This document shows positions 35,151 to 51,695 of a DNA stretch of 64,000 nucleotides, piece after piece. The stretch lies in the NCBI RefSeq assembly GCF_963675165.1, contig NC_087391.1:292001-356000 (forward strand), read 5' to 3'. The stretch comes from Halichondria panicea. Its lineage: Eukaryota > Porifera > Demospongiae > Suberitida > Halichondriidae. A model generated the notes under the pieces. That model ran no database searches. It was not told the origin of the DNA and worked only from the letters and a program-made list of their open reading frames with translations. A program made the translations under genes and the position numbers. The first letter of the stretch is position 1, and each line of letters starts with the position of its first letter.

Positions 35151-36460
35151 ATGGCTGAAGGTAAAGGATGCGTGGGTTACCAAGGATGCGGTGCCAGGGC
35201 CAGGGTTTTACAAATAGCGTTTGTCCTCATAAACATCTTCTTTGTAGTGAGTTCAACCTGAGAGTAGTTCATGTTACGATAATTATTTGATAATGCACAA
35301 TTGTAAGATTGTTCACGGTAGCCACCCGGCCCCTGAACCAGTGCTTCATGCATTGTGGCCAGCCGACGTGACTCTACTCCTAGGGACTGTGTGTTCAACA
35401 GATGCTCATTTAGTGAATCCTCAAAGGCTCACTGTTGTTGTTATCACTGGCATTAGGATAAACATTTTCCGTTCGCTTTTCACAAAGCTACAATGCCTAA
35501 AGCATTGAACATTTTCCCATAATTATGCATACAGCTTCTTGGTGTTGGGCTGATAACTGGTGGCAGCTACCTTGTGGCCACTAATAACGTTCTGCAAGTG
35601 TTTGGAGGCCCTCTGAATGCAATAGGACTGTCTGCAATCATCATCTTAGTGGGGATTATTGTGTTATTCGTTGCTGCAATTGGTATCTTAGGAGGCTGCT
35701 TCCAACACAAGCTACTTCTGGGAATTGTGAGTCATGCTGTCTGTGTGTGTACCTGGTGAGTTATCTCTCCCCCTTCACCCAGTATCTGGTGGTGCTGGTC
35801 CTTTTCATTATTACAGAGCTGGGCCTTGCCATTGGTGCCATTGTCAAGAGTGGCTCACTGGTAGGTCATCATTGTCTTCTGCCTGTGCCGCATATCTCAT
35901 TCCTTTGCAGGGAGCTGCTGTTGATGAAAACATTGCAAAGATATTGGACAACTATTCCACTGACAACACCGACCGCAATGCCATTAACTTTGTTCAGAGG
36001 ACTGTAAGTGCACATACTAATCTCCCCCCTCTCACACAACTCTACTTCTTCAGTTTGAATGCTGTGGCTGGAACAACTCCAATGACTATGTTGTAAGAGA
36101 TATTATTTCTATTCCTATGAGCTGTGATTGTACCGACAGCAGTGCCACTGGTACCTGTGAACGCCTTGGCACTAACCGTCTCATCTGGAGCATTGTAAGT
36201 GGCTATCTCTCATCTGGCTGTTAGCTAACCCTCTCCACCATGCATACACACAGGGATGCAAAAGTGGTGTAAGCAGTGCCTTTCGCACCTACCTAGGAGT
36301 CATCATTACTCTGGCTATAATGATCGCTCTAATTGAAGTAAGAATATTGTATGACATTCATGGTACTGTACTAACCCCCTCCTTCCCTCTACAGATAATA
36401 GCTGTGCTGCTAGCTCTGGGCTTATGCTGCACCCCGTGCAACGATTACCAGGCCGTCTAA
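35151..36460 (+). CDS. Tetraspanin, copy 3
   Basis: Same exon plan as its siblings. The N-terminus is longer and Gly/Cys-rich (MAEGKGCVGYQGCGARARVL), apparently by an internal duplication of aaaggatgc. The loop has FECCGWNNSNDYV, PMSCDCTD and a GC before TM4, and the tail ends CTPCNDYQAV. No stop or frameshift was seen. The promoter differs strongly from units 1, 2 and 4 because of the palindrome, and the ETS-like site is missing, so expression may differ. Confidence 0.88.
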
Positions 36461-36589
36461 ACACACCCACCCACGTCTTATGACTTGAACTCAGAATATT
36501 TATCAGTGACTGTCTCCCAGCGCAGTAGCATGCAAACCCATTATATTATGTTTTAATATATTTTTAATTGGTCAATAAAGACATGATAT

Positions 36590-36655
36590 GTTTAGTGAAC
36601 ACTCTAGCTGAAATGTCTGAGGTCATCCAATCCACACCCCTCAACAGTGCCTCCT
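36590..36655 (-). pseudogene. ARL2 last-exon fragment at unit 3/4 junction
   Basis: Same fragment and same breakpoint as at 28416-28486 (both continue into tcagtagtcgctagtgatgg), so these two junctions descend from one event. Confidence 0.75.
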
Positions 36656-36711
36656 CATCAGTAGTCGCTAGTGATGGGACTTTGCACAAATTAAACCCCA
36701 AATACATAATT

Positions 36712-37177
36712 AGGAACACTGTTCTCCTCCAGTGGTGGTGTGTCAGGAGTGCTGTAGGTGTGGTCTAGGTCGACGACTGATGGAGAAATCATAGGCGTAC
36801 TGTGTGAGAGTGGGCTACAACACAGTAAAAAAACTATCCTTGGCCTCTCGGGGCTTCGCCTTCGTCCTCGGAGGTTTACCATAAATTCTGATGTAGTGGA
36901 CAATAACATGTATCTATCCACATGACAAACAAGGATTCTGCCATCACCTTGGTTACCAGGACGGCCCGTCTGTGAGTGGGCGGAGGAAGTGTGTCACTAA
37001 ATCTCACAGAAAACCAGGTACAATACATTGTTATCTGAATATTTAATCATTACTACAGATTCTAGGCCACTCACTGTAGACCCAGTATATAGCCCCTCCC
37101 CCTTCTTCGCCACCCTCCAAAACTGGTGGACAGAACAGTGCCTAGTCAGATAGTTAATTGGATGGTAACAATTGTAA
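36712..37177 (+). pseudogene. NAA80 pseudogene, unit 4
   Basis: Same structure as the unit 2 pseudogene, including the shared foreign insert at about 36826-36908. An independent nonsense change turns GAG of the EESETYC segment into TAG (aaatcatag). The polyproline exon is shortened. Confidence 0.85.
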
Positions 37178-37263
37178 CTATCAACTTTTTTTGCATAATA
37201 ATTATTGTGAATGGGAAATATGAACATGATTTTGACAAAGTAGAATATAAATGGTAGAGTTAT

Positions 37264-37842
37264 TCAAGCTAATCTGTTTCTCTTAGCGTCTGGTGGTTGG
37301 TCGAGAGCTCCTTTGTCCTCTTCCCTTTCACTAATCTCAGGTCTACCCCCGTCCTATACATAAGAGGAATAAGCAGGTTACTAGCAAGGCCTATATACGT
37401 AGAGAGGTGGGCATCTTAACCTTCTTCCCAAAGGCCTTTGGAGGGAACTTGTGTGTGAGGTCAGTGAGTAGCCTATCCACCCTCCGACGCTGTTCCTCTG
37501 AGAGGTGTTCTGCTCCTGCCCCTTTCGTTATCTCCGTGGGTGTGTCACTGGGGAAGTGCCACGAGTAGCCCTTGCTGGGATCGTAGCGAGCATATGATGT
37601 GACTGTGAGGAAAGTGTGAAGAGTGTGTAGTGTGTGGGCGGTAGTGCTTACTCTCAGTGAAGGCCTCGTGTACACAGTGGAGGGCAGACAACTACAGGGG
37701 AGGGGGGTGAACAGTTAGGGTCTATTTTTTTATATTGTAAAGGAGGTATCTCACCATACGAGAATTGATGACAGACCAGAGATCAGGACACTGATAGACC
37801 ACGCCCCCCAGTATGTAGTAGTCGGCCAATGGAGTGACTGCA

Positions 37843-37882
<40 letters not shown>

Positions 37883-38225
37883 ATGAGGGTTACCTTGCTC
37901 AGGCGTCTGACGGTGTTGCTTCCGTACTACAAACAATATTGGTTCCTGGACGTGAAGAAGCATGTACTCAATACCAGTCATCTTCCTACATAGGGGGGAG
38001 GTTCGTTAGGTGTCACTATATAACTGAAACTCACGTGAGCTGCTCAGGGTCTGCTCTCTGCATCTTGATGACCTCATTATTGCAGGTCCTGTCATAGAAT
38101 GGGTTGCTCCTCTGGGAGAAGTAGTCGAGTGCAGTCTGCTTACTCAGAGAGGGCATACCGGCGCTATTGAACCAAGACCTCTGTAGGAGCTGACTGCTCG
38201 AGTCATTGCCAGGGGCTACAGCCAT
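37264..38225 (-). CDS. MED6: Mediator subunit 6 (intact copy)
   Basis: Head-module subunit of Mediator, bridging activators and RNA polymerase II. Six exons. N-terminus [19 protein letters not shown], then [20 protein letters not shown] and VIKMQR, then [20 protein letters not shown], then [19 protein letters not shown], then [39 protein letters not shown], and a charged C-terminus ending DAKRNRLA. This covers the whole MED6 family domain. It is the only one of four copies with an unbroken frame and complete N-terminus. It diverges from tetraspanin 4 across 289 bp. A (GT)n run lies in intron 2. Confidence 0.92.
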
Positions 38226-38514
38226 CAGAGGCTCTTCTTTGTGAGTGTATCAGGGGCACTTGGGTTATTTGTGGCTCGATTTGTGGGGTTCTTTATTTTG
38301 GTAATGATCGTTATTCCGAACTCGTTAATTAAACAGGCCGATGTTTCTCTAATTAACTGTCCTCATTCAAGCCTGTTAGACATTACTATTTGCGCATGTG
38401 CAATCCAGCGGAAGTCAACTACAGGGCCCTTCAGTACAGTACTGCTTGCATGCTTCTCACCTGTAAAACTGATTTCACTTCTCTGACTGACTGACTCCAG
38501 TATAATTGACCGCC
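38226..38514. promoter_or_regulatory. Bidirectional promoter MED6 / tetraspanin 4
   Basis: 289 bp. It contains tttgcgcatgtgcaa (about 38391) and agcggaagtc (about 38408), matching NRF1-type and ETS-type sites and conserved in units 1 and 2. This is probably closest to the ancestral promoter because MED6 is still functional here. Confidence 0.55.
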
Positions 38515-40014
38515 ATGGCTGAAACGGGATTCTGTGCCAGGGTTGTACAAATAGCGTTTGTCCTCATAAACATCTTCTTTGTGGTGAGTTGAACCTGAGT
38601 ACTGTTCATGTTTCGATAATTATTTGATAATGCACAATTAGTTTTTAATGTTTATAATTATGTGTAAGTGGCTATAAGATTGTTCACGTTGGCCACCCGC
38701 CAGCGCTTGATGGCCATTCATTGTTGGTATTACTTAATTGTGGTTTAACCTCTAGGGGCCGGCTGTACTGTGTATTCAACAGATGGTCATTTGATAGTGA
38801 ATCCTCACAGGCTCACTGTTGTTGTTTTCACTAGTGTAGAATAAACATTTTCCTTTTCCTTTTCACAAAGCTACAATGCCTAAAGCTCCTTTGTGTGCAC
38901 ATGACCTGCATGTACATGTAGTGGGGGAGTTTTGTAAGGTGATACTGATTCCTAGTTCTTGGAATAACTTAACGCTACTTCCTGGCACATAATTATCATT
39001 TGTTATGCTTCCAAATACTTTTGGCTGCATTGCAAATTACCCCATACGCACACACACACACACACACATACACAGCTTCTTGGAGTTGGACTGATAGCTG
39101 GTGGGAGCTACCTTGTGGCCAGTGGTAGCTCTCTGGCAGTGTTTGCAGGCTCAATTGCAATAGGACTGTCTGTAGTCATCATCTTAGTGGGCATTGTTGT
39201 GTTCTTCGTTGCTGCAATTGGTATCTTAGGAGGCATCTTTCGACACAAGCTACTTCTGGGAATTGTGAGTCATGCTGTCTGTGTGTGTACCTGGTGAGTT
39301 ATCTCTCCCCCTCCACCCAGTATCTCGTGGCTCTGGTCCTTATCATCGTTGCAGAAGTGGGCGTTGCTGTTGCAGGCATTATCAAGAGAGGGGAGCTGGT
39401 AGGTCATCATTGTCTCCTGCCTGTGCCTCATACCTCCTTCCTTTGCAGGAAGGTGTTATTAGTGTTAACGTTGGAACAGTATTGGACAACTATGCCAATC
39501 ACAACAAAACTGACCTCAGTGCCATTAACTTTGTTCAGTGGACTGTAAGTGCACATACTAACCTCCCCCTCTCCCATACAACTCCTCCCCTACAGTTTAA
39601 ATGCTGTGGCTGGAATAACTCCAATGACTATGTTGTGAGAGATGCTCCCATTCCTATGAGCTGTGATTGTACCAACAATGTTACTGGTACCTGTGAACCC
39701 CTCAATAGCAACCGTACCATCTGGAGCATTGTAAGTGGCTCTATCTCCTCTGGCTGTTAGCTAACCCTCTCCATCATGCATGCACACAGGGATGCAAAAG
39801 TGGTGTAAGCAGTGCCTTTCGCACCTACCTAGCAGTCATCATTGCTCTGGCTATATTGGTCGCTCTGATTGAAGTAAGAATGTTCTATGACACTCATGGT
39901 ACTGTACTAACCCTCCCCCCCCCCCCCCTCTCCTTCTCTCTGCAGATAATGGCTGTGTTGCTCTCTCTATGCTTGTGTTGCTCAGGCAAGAAAGATAACT
40001 ACGAGACCGTCTAA
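38515..40014 (+). CDS. Tetraspanin, copy 4 (most divergent)
   Basis: Exon 1 encodes MAETGFCARVVQIAFVLINI. The TM1-TM2 exon differs from the siblings (YLVASGSSLAVFAGSIAIGL). The loop reads FKCCGWNNSNDYVVRDAPI with PMSCDCTNNVTGTC and an extra potential N-glycosylation site (NVT). The tail is CSGKKDNYETV, close to copy 1. The frame is open throughout. A (CA)n run precedes exon 2. The larger divergence of the extracellular loop compared with copies 1 and 2 suggests an older split. Confidence 0.9.
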
Positions 40015-40162
40015 AAACACACCCACCCACGTCTTATGACTTGAACTCAGAACATTTTAGCAGTTAGCAGTGACTGTCTCCCAGTAGCATGCAACTATAC
40101 AATGAATGTTTTACTCTAATTACCGTTTTAAATTTTAATTGATCAATAAAAACATGAAATGT

Positions 40163-41184
40163 TTAGTCCATTGTGAACACTCTAGCTGAAATGTCTGAGG
40201 TCATCCAATCCATTCCCTTCAACAGTGCCTCCCCAGTCACTGCACTGCATGCCACGATCTCCCAGTGATGGGTTAGTATGGAGTCCAACTCTAGGGCCTA
40301 ACAAGAGAACATACACACACACAGTCATAGTGGCAAGTTAAAGTCGAAGTTCGGTTCTCATAAGTAACTTTGTCATACTTTTACACTATTGGATTCCTTG
40401 TTAATGCGATTCTTAGAGCTGATCAGCTCCCACCAGCTAAAAGTAACATTTTCCATGTAAAAGACCCTGGTATACCACATTAAACATAAATGAAGCCAAA
40501 ATTAACCACAAAACTTCTGAGGCCAAAGTTAACTGTAAATAGAGTTTACTTACACTACCTCTTGTATCTCTTTTGCTGACATGGCTCCAGGGAGGTCCTG
40601 TTTGTTGGCAAATATCAGTAGAGTAGCCCCCACCAGTCGCTGCAACACACACACACACATACACACACACACACACACTCACACACATACTCTGTATTGT
40701 GTGTTTATAGACTCACCTCTTCCACTAGTAGAGCAGCCAGTTCCTGACGACAATCGTCAAGGCGACGGCGATCAGCACTATCCACCACCCACACTAAAGC
40801 GTCTGTGCTCTCAAAGTAGTTACGCCAATAGGACCGCAATGACCTCTGACCCCCAACATCCCAGATATTCAACTTGAGGCTGTGTGTATGTGTGTTGACC
40901 GATAATGAGACACAATGGAACATTACTCCCACTTACCCACTGTGCTCCACAGTCTTTATATTGAAACCAAAGGTGGGAGATATGGTGTTGATGTCTTCTC
41001 CTATAAACTTCTTGAGAATAGTAGTCTTGCCAGCATTGTCCAGTCCACTAGAGTCCGTTAAGGTCATCTCTAGAACAATAGTATACACACACACGTACGT
41101 ACATAGATAGCAAGGATACAGCATGAGGATTCTGACATCTTTCTCCTTCTGCTTCATCTTCTTTAGAATAGACAAGAGACCCAT
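40163..41184 (-). CDS. ARL2: ARL2, Arf-like small GTPase
   Basis: Regulates tubulin cofactor D and ciliary cargo release. Exons: 41184 to about 41115 ([20 protein letters not shown]), about 40940-41045 with P-loop GLDNAGKTT and switch [11 protein letters not shown], about 40717-40880 with switch [22 protein letters not shown], about 40560-40640 with the guanine motif [12 protein letters not shown], and a distant last exon 40163-40297 with [12 protein letters not shown] and [10 protein letters not shown] ending VFTMD. All GTP-binding motifs are intact. A Ginger-like transposon ends 23 bp upstream of the start codon. This last exon is the source of the fragments at the array junctions. Confidence 0.93.
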
Positions 41185-41632
41185 TATGTCTACGGTACGG
41201 GTACGGTGTCAGAGGAATGAATGACTCCCCGGTGGGAGTGACTCCCCGGTCATTCCTGCCTAAGGTGTGGGTGACTCCCCCAGGAATAAATGACTCCCCT
41301 ATGCGCATGTTTGTTCCGCCAATGTTGCCATCAATGTAAGTATATAGTAGCAAGAGTACATTCATGCACTCCTCATAGACATATAGTAGAGAATGAAGAG
41401 CCATGCAGGATGAAGAGCAAGGTTAGTAGTAGCATGCAAGGTAGCAATGAAGCAAGTGTTCATCCTGTAGTAGACAGCAAGTGACAGCTGGAATGTAGAC
41501 CTATAAATGTGTGAAGAGCAGAGTTGCAAGGTTAATTGTTCTATCCTGTAGTTGACAGCAAGTGACAGCTAGATCTATGGTATAAAACCAGTGATCGTTC
41601 ACAGTCATGTCATTTGAAGAAGGCAGCAAGAA

Positions 41633-44600
41633 ATGGAGAATTTACAAGAGATTGAAAACTATTTACGAAAAGGAGAATACCCTCCTACTATTAACAGCAA
41701 AACAGAGAAGGCAAACTTTAGAAGAAAATGCAGGCAGAACTTTAAGTTTGAAAATGGTAGCCTATATTACAAGAAGCACACCAAAGCTGCTGATGCAGCT
41801 GACTGGAGGATATGTGTGCGCAGCAATGAGGAGAAATCAAGAATCCTCGAAGATTGCCATGCAGGTATAATAATTATTATGGCTTTGGTAAAATGATAAT
41901 AGTAGGTAATAGAGCATGTATGTAATTATGTATGCTTGTAATCTATTATACGCATGCATGCAGGAACAGCTGGTGGCCACTTTGGAAGAGATAGAACTAT
42001 AGACAAGATATGTTCTAGATTCTACTGGAAGTCGATGGTGGAGGAGATTCGAGAGTATGTAAAGAACTGCAGCCAGTGCCAGAGAATGAACCCAGCATTT
42101 GTAAAGACAAATGCCAAACTCCATCCGATATCTGTACAACCCAAAGTCTGGCATCAGGTATATGTACACTATAATTTTTATGGCATTGCATAATAATTAT
42201 TTGTTTTGAGCACAATCATATATTAATTATAATTATGTAATTCACTTTATAGGTTGGCATAGACTTGATAGGACCTTTGCCGATTACACCCAATGGCAGC
42301 AAATATGTGGTAACATTGGTCGATTATTTTAGCAAATGGGCTGAAGCAGCCCCACTCCCTGACAAAACTGCATTTGGAGTGGCAATGTTCCTGTACAACT
42401 TGTTTTGTCGGTAAGCTATGCATGTGTGTGAAATTGTAATCACATGCATCTCTACACATAATTATAATAACACGTATTTAATGATTATGGTTATACATGC
42501 ACGCAGGTTTGGGTTTTGTGAGGTGCTGATATCGGACCAAGGCCGTGAGTTTGTTAATCAGGTCAACACAGAGCTTTTTCGATTCACTGGAACAGAGCAC
42601 AGGGTCACTTCAGCTTACCACCCACAAACCAACGGGCTAACTGAACGTTTCAATCAAACACTTCAAACAGCACTACTCAAATATGTGAATGACTCACAGA
42701 CCGACTGGGACTACCACTTGCCCGCTATTCTCTTTGCTTATAGGACGAGTAAGCAAAAGGCAACGAAGTATTCACCTTTCGAGTTGATGTTCTGTCGGTG
42801 AGTTGTTCATAATTATAATTATTATAATAATTACATGATAATCTGGCATGCATGCATTATTGTTATAACATTCCACATGCAGGAAACCTGTACTCCCTAT
42901 TCAACTGGAGTTAGGCAGCGAGGGTGAACTTGAGCAGAGCTGGGACATCATTATGACCCATGCTCGAGCTGTTACAAAGTTAAAGGATGATATCCACAGC
43001 AAAGCCAAGAAGAACATTGACAATGCCCAAGAAAAGGACAAGATGTACTATGATCGGAAGCATGCAGACAAGAGGGTGAGCAGGCTATATCATTGTATGA
43101 GCGTAGCATGGCTATTTTCATTACTCGTTTAATGTCATAGCCATGTCATTTTTCTAATTATATAGGTGTTTAAGACTGGGACTTTGGTCTGGCTGAGGAA
43201 TTCAGCCAGGGAATGTAAGAAGGGAGACAAGCTGAAGCCTCGGTGGTTAGGCCCATACACGGTGGTGGAGTGCTTGGACAAGGGAGTCTTTAAGATTGCC
43301 AACCCTAAGACTGGAAAGACCTTAAAAAAGGCTGTTAACCAACAGCGGTTAAAGCATTACCATGGCTCAGACTCCGAAAAACCTATCTTTGATCAACATA
43401 GTTCTCTCTCGGATCCTTCCGAATTATCAGACAACCATCACGATGAATCTCTCGATCAGTTTAACCCTTCTTTGACGAGTACTCCTATGAAAGACCCAAG
43501 CAAGGTATAATGCATGTGTCTCTAGATTTTGAAGCTAATTATAATTACATTACATTTCTCTTTACGATATTAATTTAATGTTTCATGTTTCTTTATAATT
43601 ATACACTCCATTTTTAGAAGCTGTGGGAAAAAAATTGTGATTTTCCCTCTTCTCACAAGCCAGACGCCCCCTCCTCTCACAAGCCAGCCGCTCCCTCCTC
43701 TCACAAGCCAGACGTCCCCTCCTCTCACAAGCCAGCCGCTCCCTCCTCTCACAAGCCAGACGTCCCCTCCTCTCACAAGCCAGCCGCTCCCTCCTCTCAC
43801 AAGCCAGACGTCCCCTCCTCTCACAAGCCAGACGTCCCCTCCTCTCACAAGCCAGCCGCTCCCTCCTCTCACAAGCCAGACGTCCCCTCCTCTCACAAGC
43901 CAGCCGCTCCCTCCTCTCACAAGCCAGACGTCCCCTCCTCTCACAAGCCAGATGCTCACTCCTCTCGCAAGCGAGACGCCCCCTTCTCTCAGGTTAAGAC
44001 TGCATCCTCTATGGAGCCACCTTTGAAGAAGCAAAGGACTACTCAATCTGTAACAAGAAAGGTATATAGTTATATACTTGTTAACAGGAGCTATCGTTAA
44101 TTACAATTATTATTAATAATTATGTGCATGCACACTATAAACCGTTCATTATGATTATTATTGTGTGCACATTCGACAGAATTCAAGTTACTGGGTGAAG
44201 GATTTGGACCTGAGGACGGGAGACAAGGATGTAGTTCTTGCTGAGAGCGGGATGCTTTCTGACCGTCATATGTATGCTGCGCACAAACTGATGCGAATGC
44301 AATTTCCAAATATTGAAGGCTGTTATTCTACTCTTCTGGTTCAGAAGATGTCCTTTCCTGCAGTCACTAGTAGTGAAGCCACAGGTATAATTTCTACTTA
44401 AATTAATAGTAGTATTATTATAGTATTGGTATAATTATACCTCATCCTCATCCTTGGCCGTACCGTATAATAATTATATCATATATATCCTATACAGCCG
44501 TGCAGATATTCTTTGTAACAGAGAGGCATCACTGGATTGCGACAGCACTCATCAAGGGGGAACTTTTCCTCTTTGATAGCTGCTTCCAATATGGGAAAGA

Positions 44601-45054
44601 CCTGGAGCCAAGTGCTGAGCTGCAAATCGCACAGATGTATAAGCCTTTAATAGCGCACAATGGGCTGTTACTATCTGTGGCCTCCATTCAACAGCAGAGC
44701 AGTGGCAGTAACAACTGTGGTTTGTTTGCAATTGCCGCTGCATACCACGCATTGCAAGGAGACAATCTGGATACCATCACCCTAAATGAAGACAAAATGA
44801 GGCCACATCTTGTGCGTTGCTTTGAAAATGAGAAACTCAGAAGATTTCCAAAGTCAAAAGATGTTAGTAGCCGCAAGAGACCAGAAAGATTTTCCAGCAT
44901 AGTAATTACGATATACTGCCCTTGTCTCCGCCCTGACTGTTATGATGAAATGGTCCAGTGCGACACATGTACTGTGTGGTATCATTATAAATGTGTTCGT
45001 ATTAAAGTATCTCCACTTGGAGATTGGTTTTGTCCTACTTGTAGATCTAGATAG
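41633..45054 (+). CDS. Ginger-type transposase: integrase, GPY/F, ULP-like protease, PHD finger
   Basis: Nine exons with GT-AG introns. Exon 1 starts MENLQEIENYLRKGEYPPTI. The H2C2 zinc domain spans exons 1-2 (CHAGTAGGHFGRDR, then CSQCQ). The integrase core is DDE: Asp in GIDLIGPLP, Asp in LISDQGREF, Glu in GLTERFNQTL, the last two exactly 35 residues apart. A GPY/F-like module follows (KPRWLGPYTVVE). An exon of SSHKP octapeptide repeats leads to a C48-like cysteine protease domain: HHWIA (His), LFDSCFQ (Asp) and NNCGLFAIAA (Cys). A C-terminal PHD-type finger (CDTCTVWYHYKCV, WFCPTCRSR) ends the protein. No stop or frameshift was found, so it could be active or only recently silent. Confidence 0.85.
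43648..43993 (+). repeat. Coding minisatellite, about 13 units of 24 bp
   Basis: Unit tcctctcacaagccagacgt-like, encoding the octapeptide SSHKPDVP or SSHKPAAP in near-strict alternation. Thirteen clear units are followed by a degenerate one (SSRKRDAP). It lies inside the transposase frame between the GPY/F and protease domains. Confidence 0.9.
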
Positions 45055-45483
45055 AATTTTTTTAGCATTTCGTTATCTTCCACTAGCTGTTTTTGTTTAT
45101 ACACTGTTAATTTGCACTGTTGTTTTGTTTGTTTTTCATGCACTGTAGATCTATTTGTTATTTTGATGGATGTTGTTGTATTATAAGTTTTGCTTTACAG
45201 TGACCGTGAGACGTGTGAAAATGTGAACAGAGTGTACAATGTAGTATAAGTACTATAGGTACTAATAGCTAAACTGAACCAGTTTACAGTATATAAGGAA
45301 CAGCTGTAATTATAGTCATACTATGTATTAAACAGGTCTCTCACAGATAGCATGCATGCAGTCCTGATAACAGTCTTGAGCTTGATTGTATAGTCACACT
45401 GTGACAGGTTTTGAGGATGCATGTACTTAGTATAGCCCCTGAAGTCTCTTTAGCTCTATGGATCAGTGTTCATATATAAATTT

Positions 45484-45609
45484 CGGGGGAGTCATTTTTT
45501 CCAGGGGGGAGTCATTCGTGACTAGGAGTCAGTGACCGGGGGAGTCATTTATTCCTAGGCGTGAGTGACCGGGAGTCATTATTTAGGGGAGTCATTCATT
45601 CCTATGACA
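45484..45609. repeat. Right terminal inverted repeat of the Ginger-like element
   Basis: Contains five to six copies of gggagtcatt spaced irregularly. The partner lies at 41207-41310 in the opposite orientation. Confidence 0.8.
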
Positions 45610-45835
45610 ACGGTACTGTACACTGTGTGTCTGATTTCTATTAGGAGCACTTTAACCAGAGGTCAGAGGTCGAATATTTGCTGAGACAACACATTTTCTT
45701 TGAAGGTTAAAGGTCAGGTCAAAGGTTGAAAAATTGCTGATTCAGCAGATAAATTCTTGCGTGTTAGTGGGCGTAGCCTGTCCTCCCTGGAGGAGGAGTG
45801 TGCAACTGATGACCGGCTAGTACTAGTTGAGTGTG

Positions 45836-50400
<4,565 letters not shown>

Positions 50401-50594
50401 CTCGTTATAGAGTGAACGCTAGAAATCATTTTTTTTATTTATTGATTCATTAATTATTTTTGTTACTAGTTTTTTGAATTCAAATTTTGCAATTGATGAT
50501 AATAATAATTCAATAGACAATAACAATAACATGGTATTAAGAACATTTATATATATATAGCATAATACGTTATGTAATGCATAGATAATTATTT

Positions 50595-51636
50595 TCAAGT
50601 CTTAGAGAAGTCGGCCAAGTCGACAAGTTTGTAGAGCGTCCTCTGATGACTGCGTTCTATTGATAGGTGGTGTTCCAGAGAGTGTAGTAATAGTAGGTAC
50701 TCGTTCATCAGCTCGGTCTCACGGGTCTCACTGCATATAAGGGACTATGAGAATATACACTAGTTACAGGTGTGAGCTTACCGAGGGGTGAGGCCCTCCT
50801 CCTTATACAAGGTGTTTTGGTTGCTGTCCGCTGGTCCCCTGATAGAAGACACATTCTGTTTCCTCACCACCTCATCACTATGCTCCCACTCTCCCAGCGG
50901 CTAGGGGAGGGGAGGGGTTATTAGGGTGAGGGGCGAGCGTTGACGCACCTGTACATGTTCCGTTGAATTATCACGATTGCGACTGTAATTAGCAGCGGCT
51001 TGTGCACGTGCCAAGTTGTCCACTATCACAGCCACAAACAGACTGCATTGGAGAGGTGTATACCGTATAGCGCGAAATTTTCGAGGCACTTATATTTCGT
51101 GGATTGGCCTCTAAAAGCCATTTCGTTGCACAATGTTCGCGGAATGACTGCTTACTGGAAGCCACGCCTTTAAATCTTGCACGTTATAGCAGGTAAAGAA
51201 CGATTTTCGTGGACTTAATTTTCGTGTAGGATTGCTAACCCATGAAATCCACGAAAATTAAGCCCCTCGAAAATTTCGCGCTATACGGTATATTAGGTAG
51301 CAGGCTATAACTCAGATACTCACTTGATAAAGATAAAGGTCTCAATGAGTATGAAGAGCAGTAGGTATGCAAGGATGTGTTGATGCTCTGTGTGAGCAGT
51401 TGGTATAGTGACCACACATCACCATGGTAATAGCGTACCTGGATGATTGTCTCTTATGTTAGAATACATCACAAACCAGTCGTCCAGAGTCATGAGCTGG
51501 AATAGAGTGAAGCAGGCTTGAGCAATATTGCCAAACCGATCAGGGTCCACTCCTCCGTACAGCCCGCGACCAATCACTGCAAATATGTCTGGACAAGCTA
51601 TTAAGGTCCTACAAATGGATAGCGTACACGCATACG

Positions 51637-51695
<59 letters not shown>

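Larger units (their letters stand above)
24265..40300. repeat. Four-unit tandem segmental duplication
   Basis: Ancestral order inferred: NAA80(+), MED6(-), tetraspanin(+), ARL2(-). Units run about 24265-28486, 28487-33380, 33381-36655 and 36656-40300, each about 3.3-4.9 kb. At each internal junction a fragment of the ARL2 last exon abuts a fragment of NAA80, showing duplication endpoints in those two genes. Units 1 and 2 share a long MED6-tetraspanin intergenic region; units 3 and 4 have a short one. Confidence 0.88.
41207..45609 (+). mobile_element. Ginger-like DNA transposon, apparently complete
   Basis: 4403 bp. The left end is tgtcagaggaatgaatgac and the right end, read inverted, is tgtcataggaatgaatgac. 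Each is followed by ~100 bp of irregular sub-repeats of (aat)gactcccc. The element is flanked by a perfect 4-bp duplication ACGG (41203-41206 and 45610-45613). TG(T) termini, 4-bp duplication, long terminal inverted repeats and a Gypsy-like integrase gene with introns are the Ginger hallmarks. It sits between ARL2 and the RPS6KC1-like gene. Confidence 0.9.

Noticed and set aside
43570-44046. Minus-strand frame with repeated GGDVWLVRGGSGW units
   Set aside because: It is the antisense reading of the transposase octapeptide minisatellite; the plus strand joins to conserved domains by splicing.
41207-45609. Gypsy-type LTR retrotransposon
   Set aside because: Integrase resembles Gypsy, but there is no reverse transcriptase, protease or LTR; inverted termini, introns and 4-bp duplication fit Ginger.
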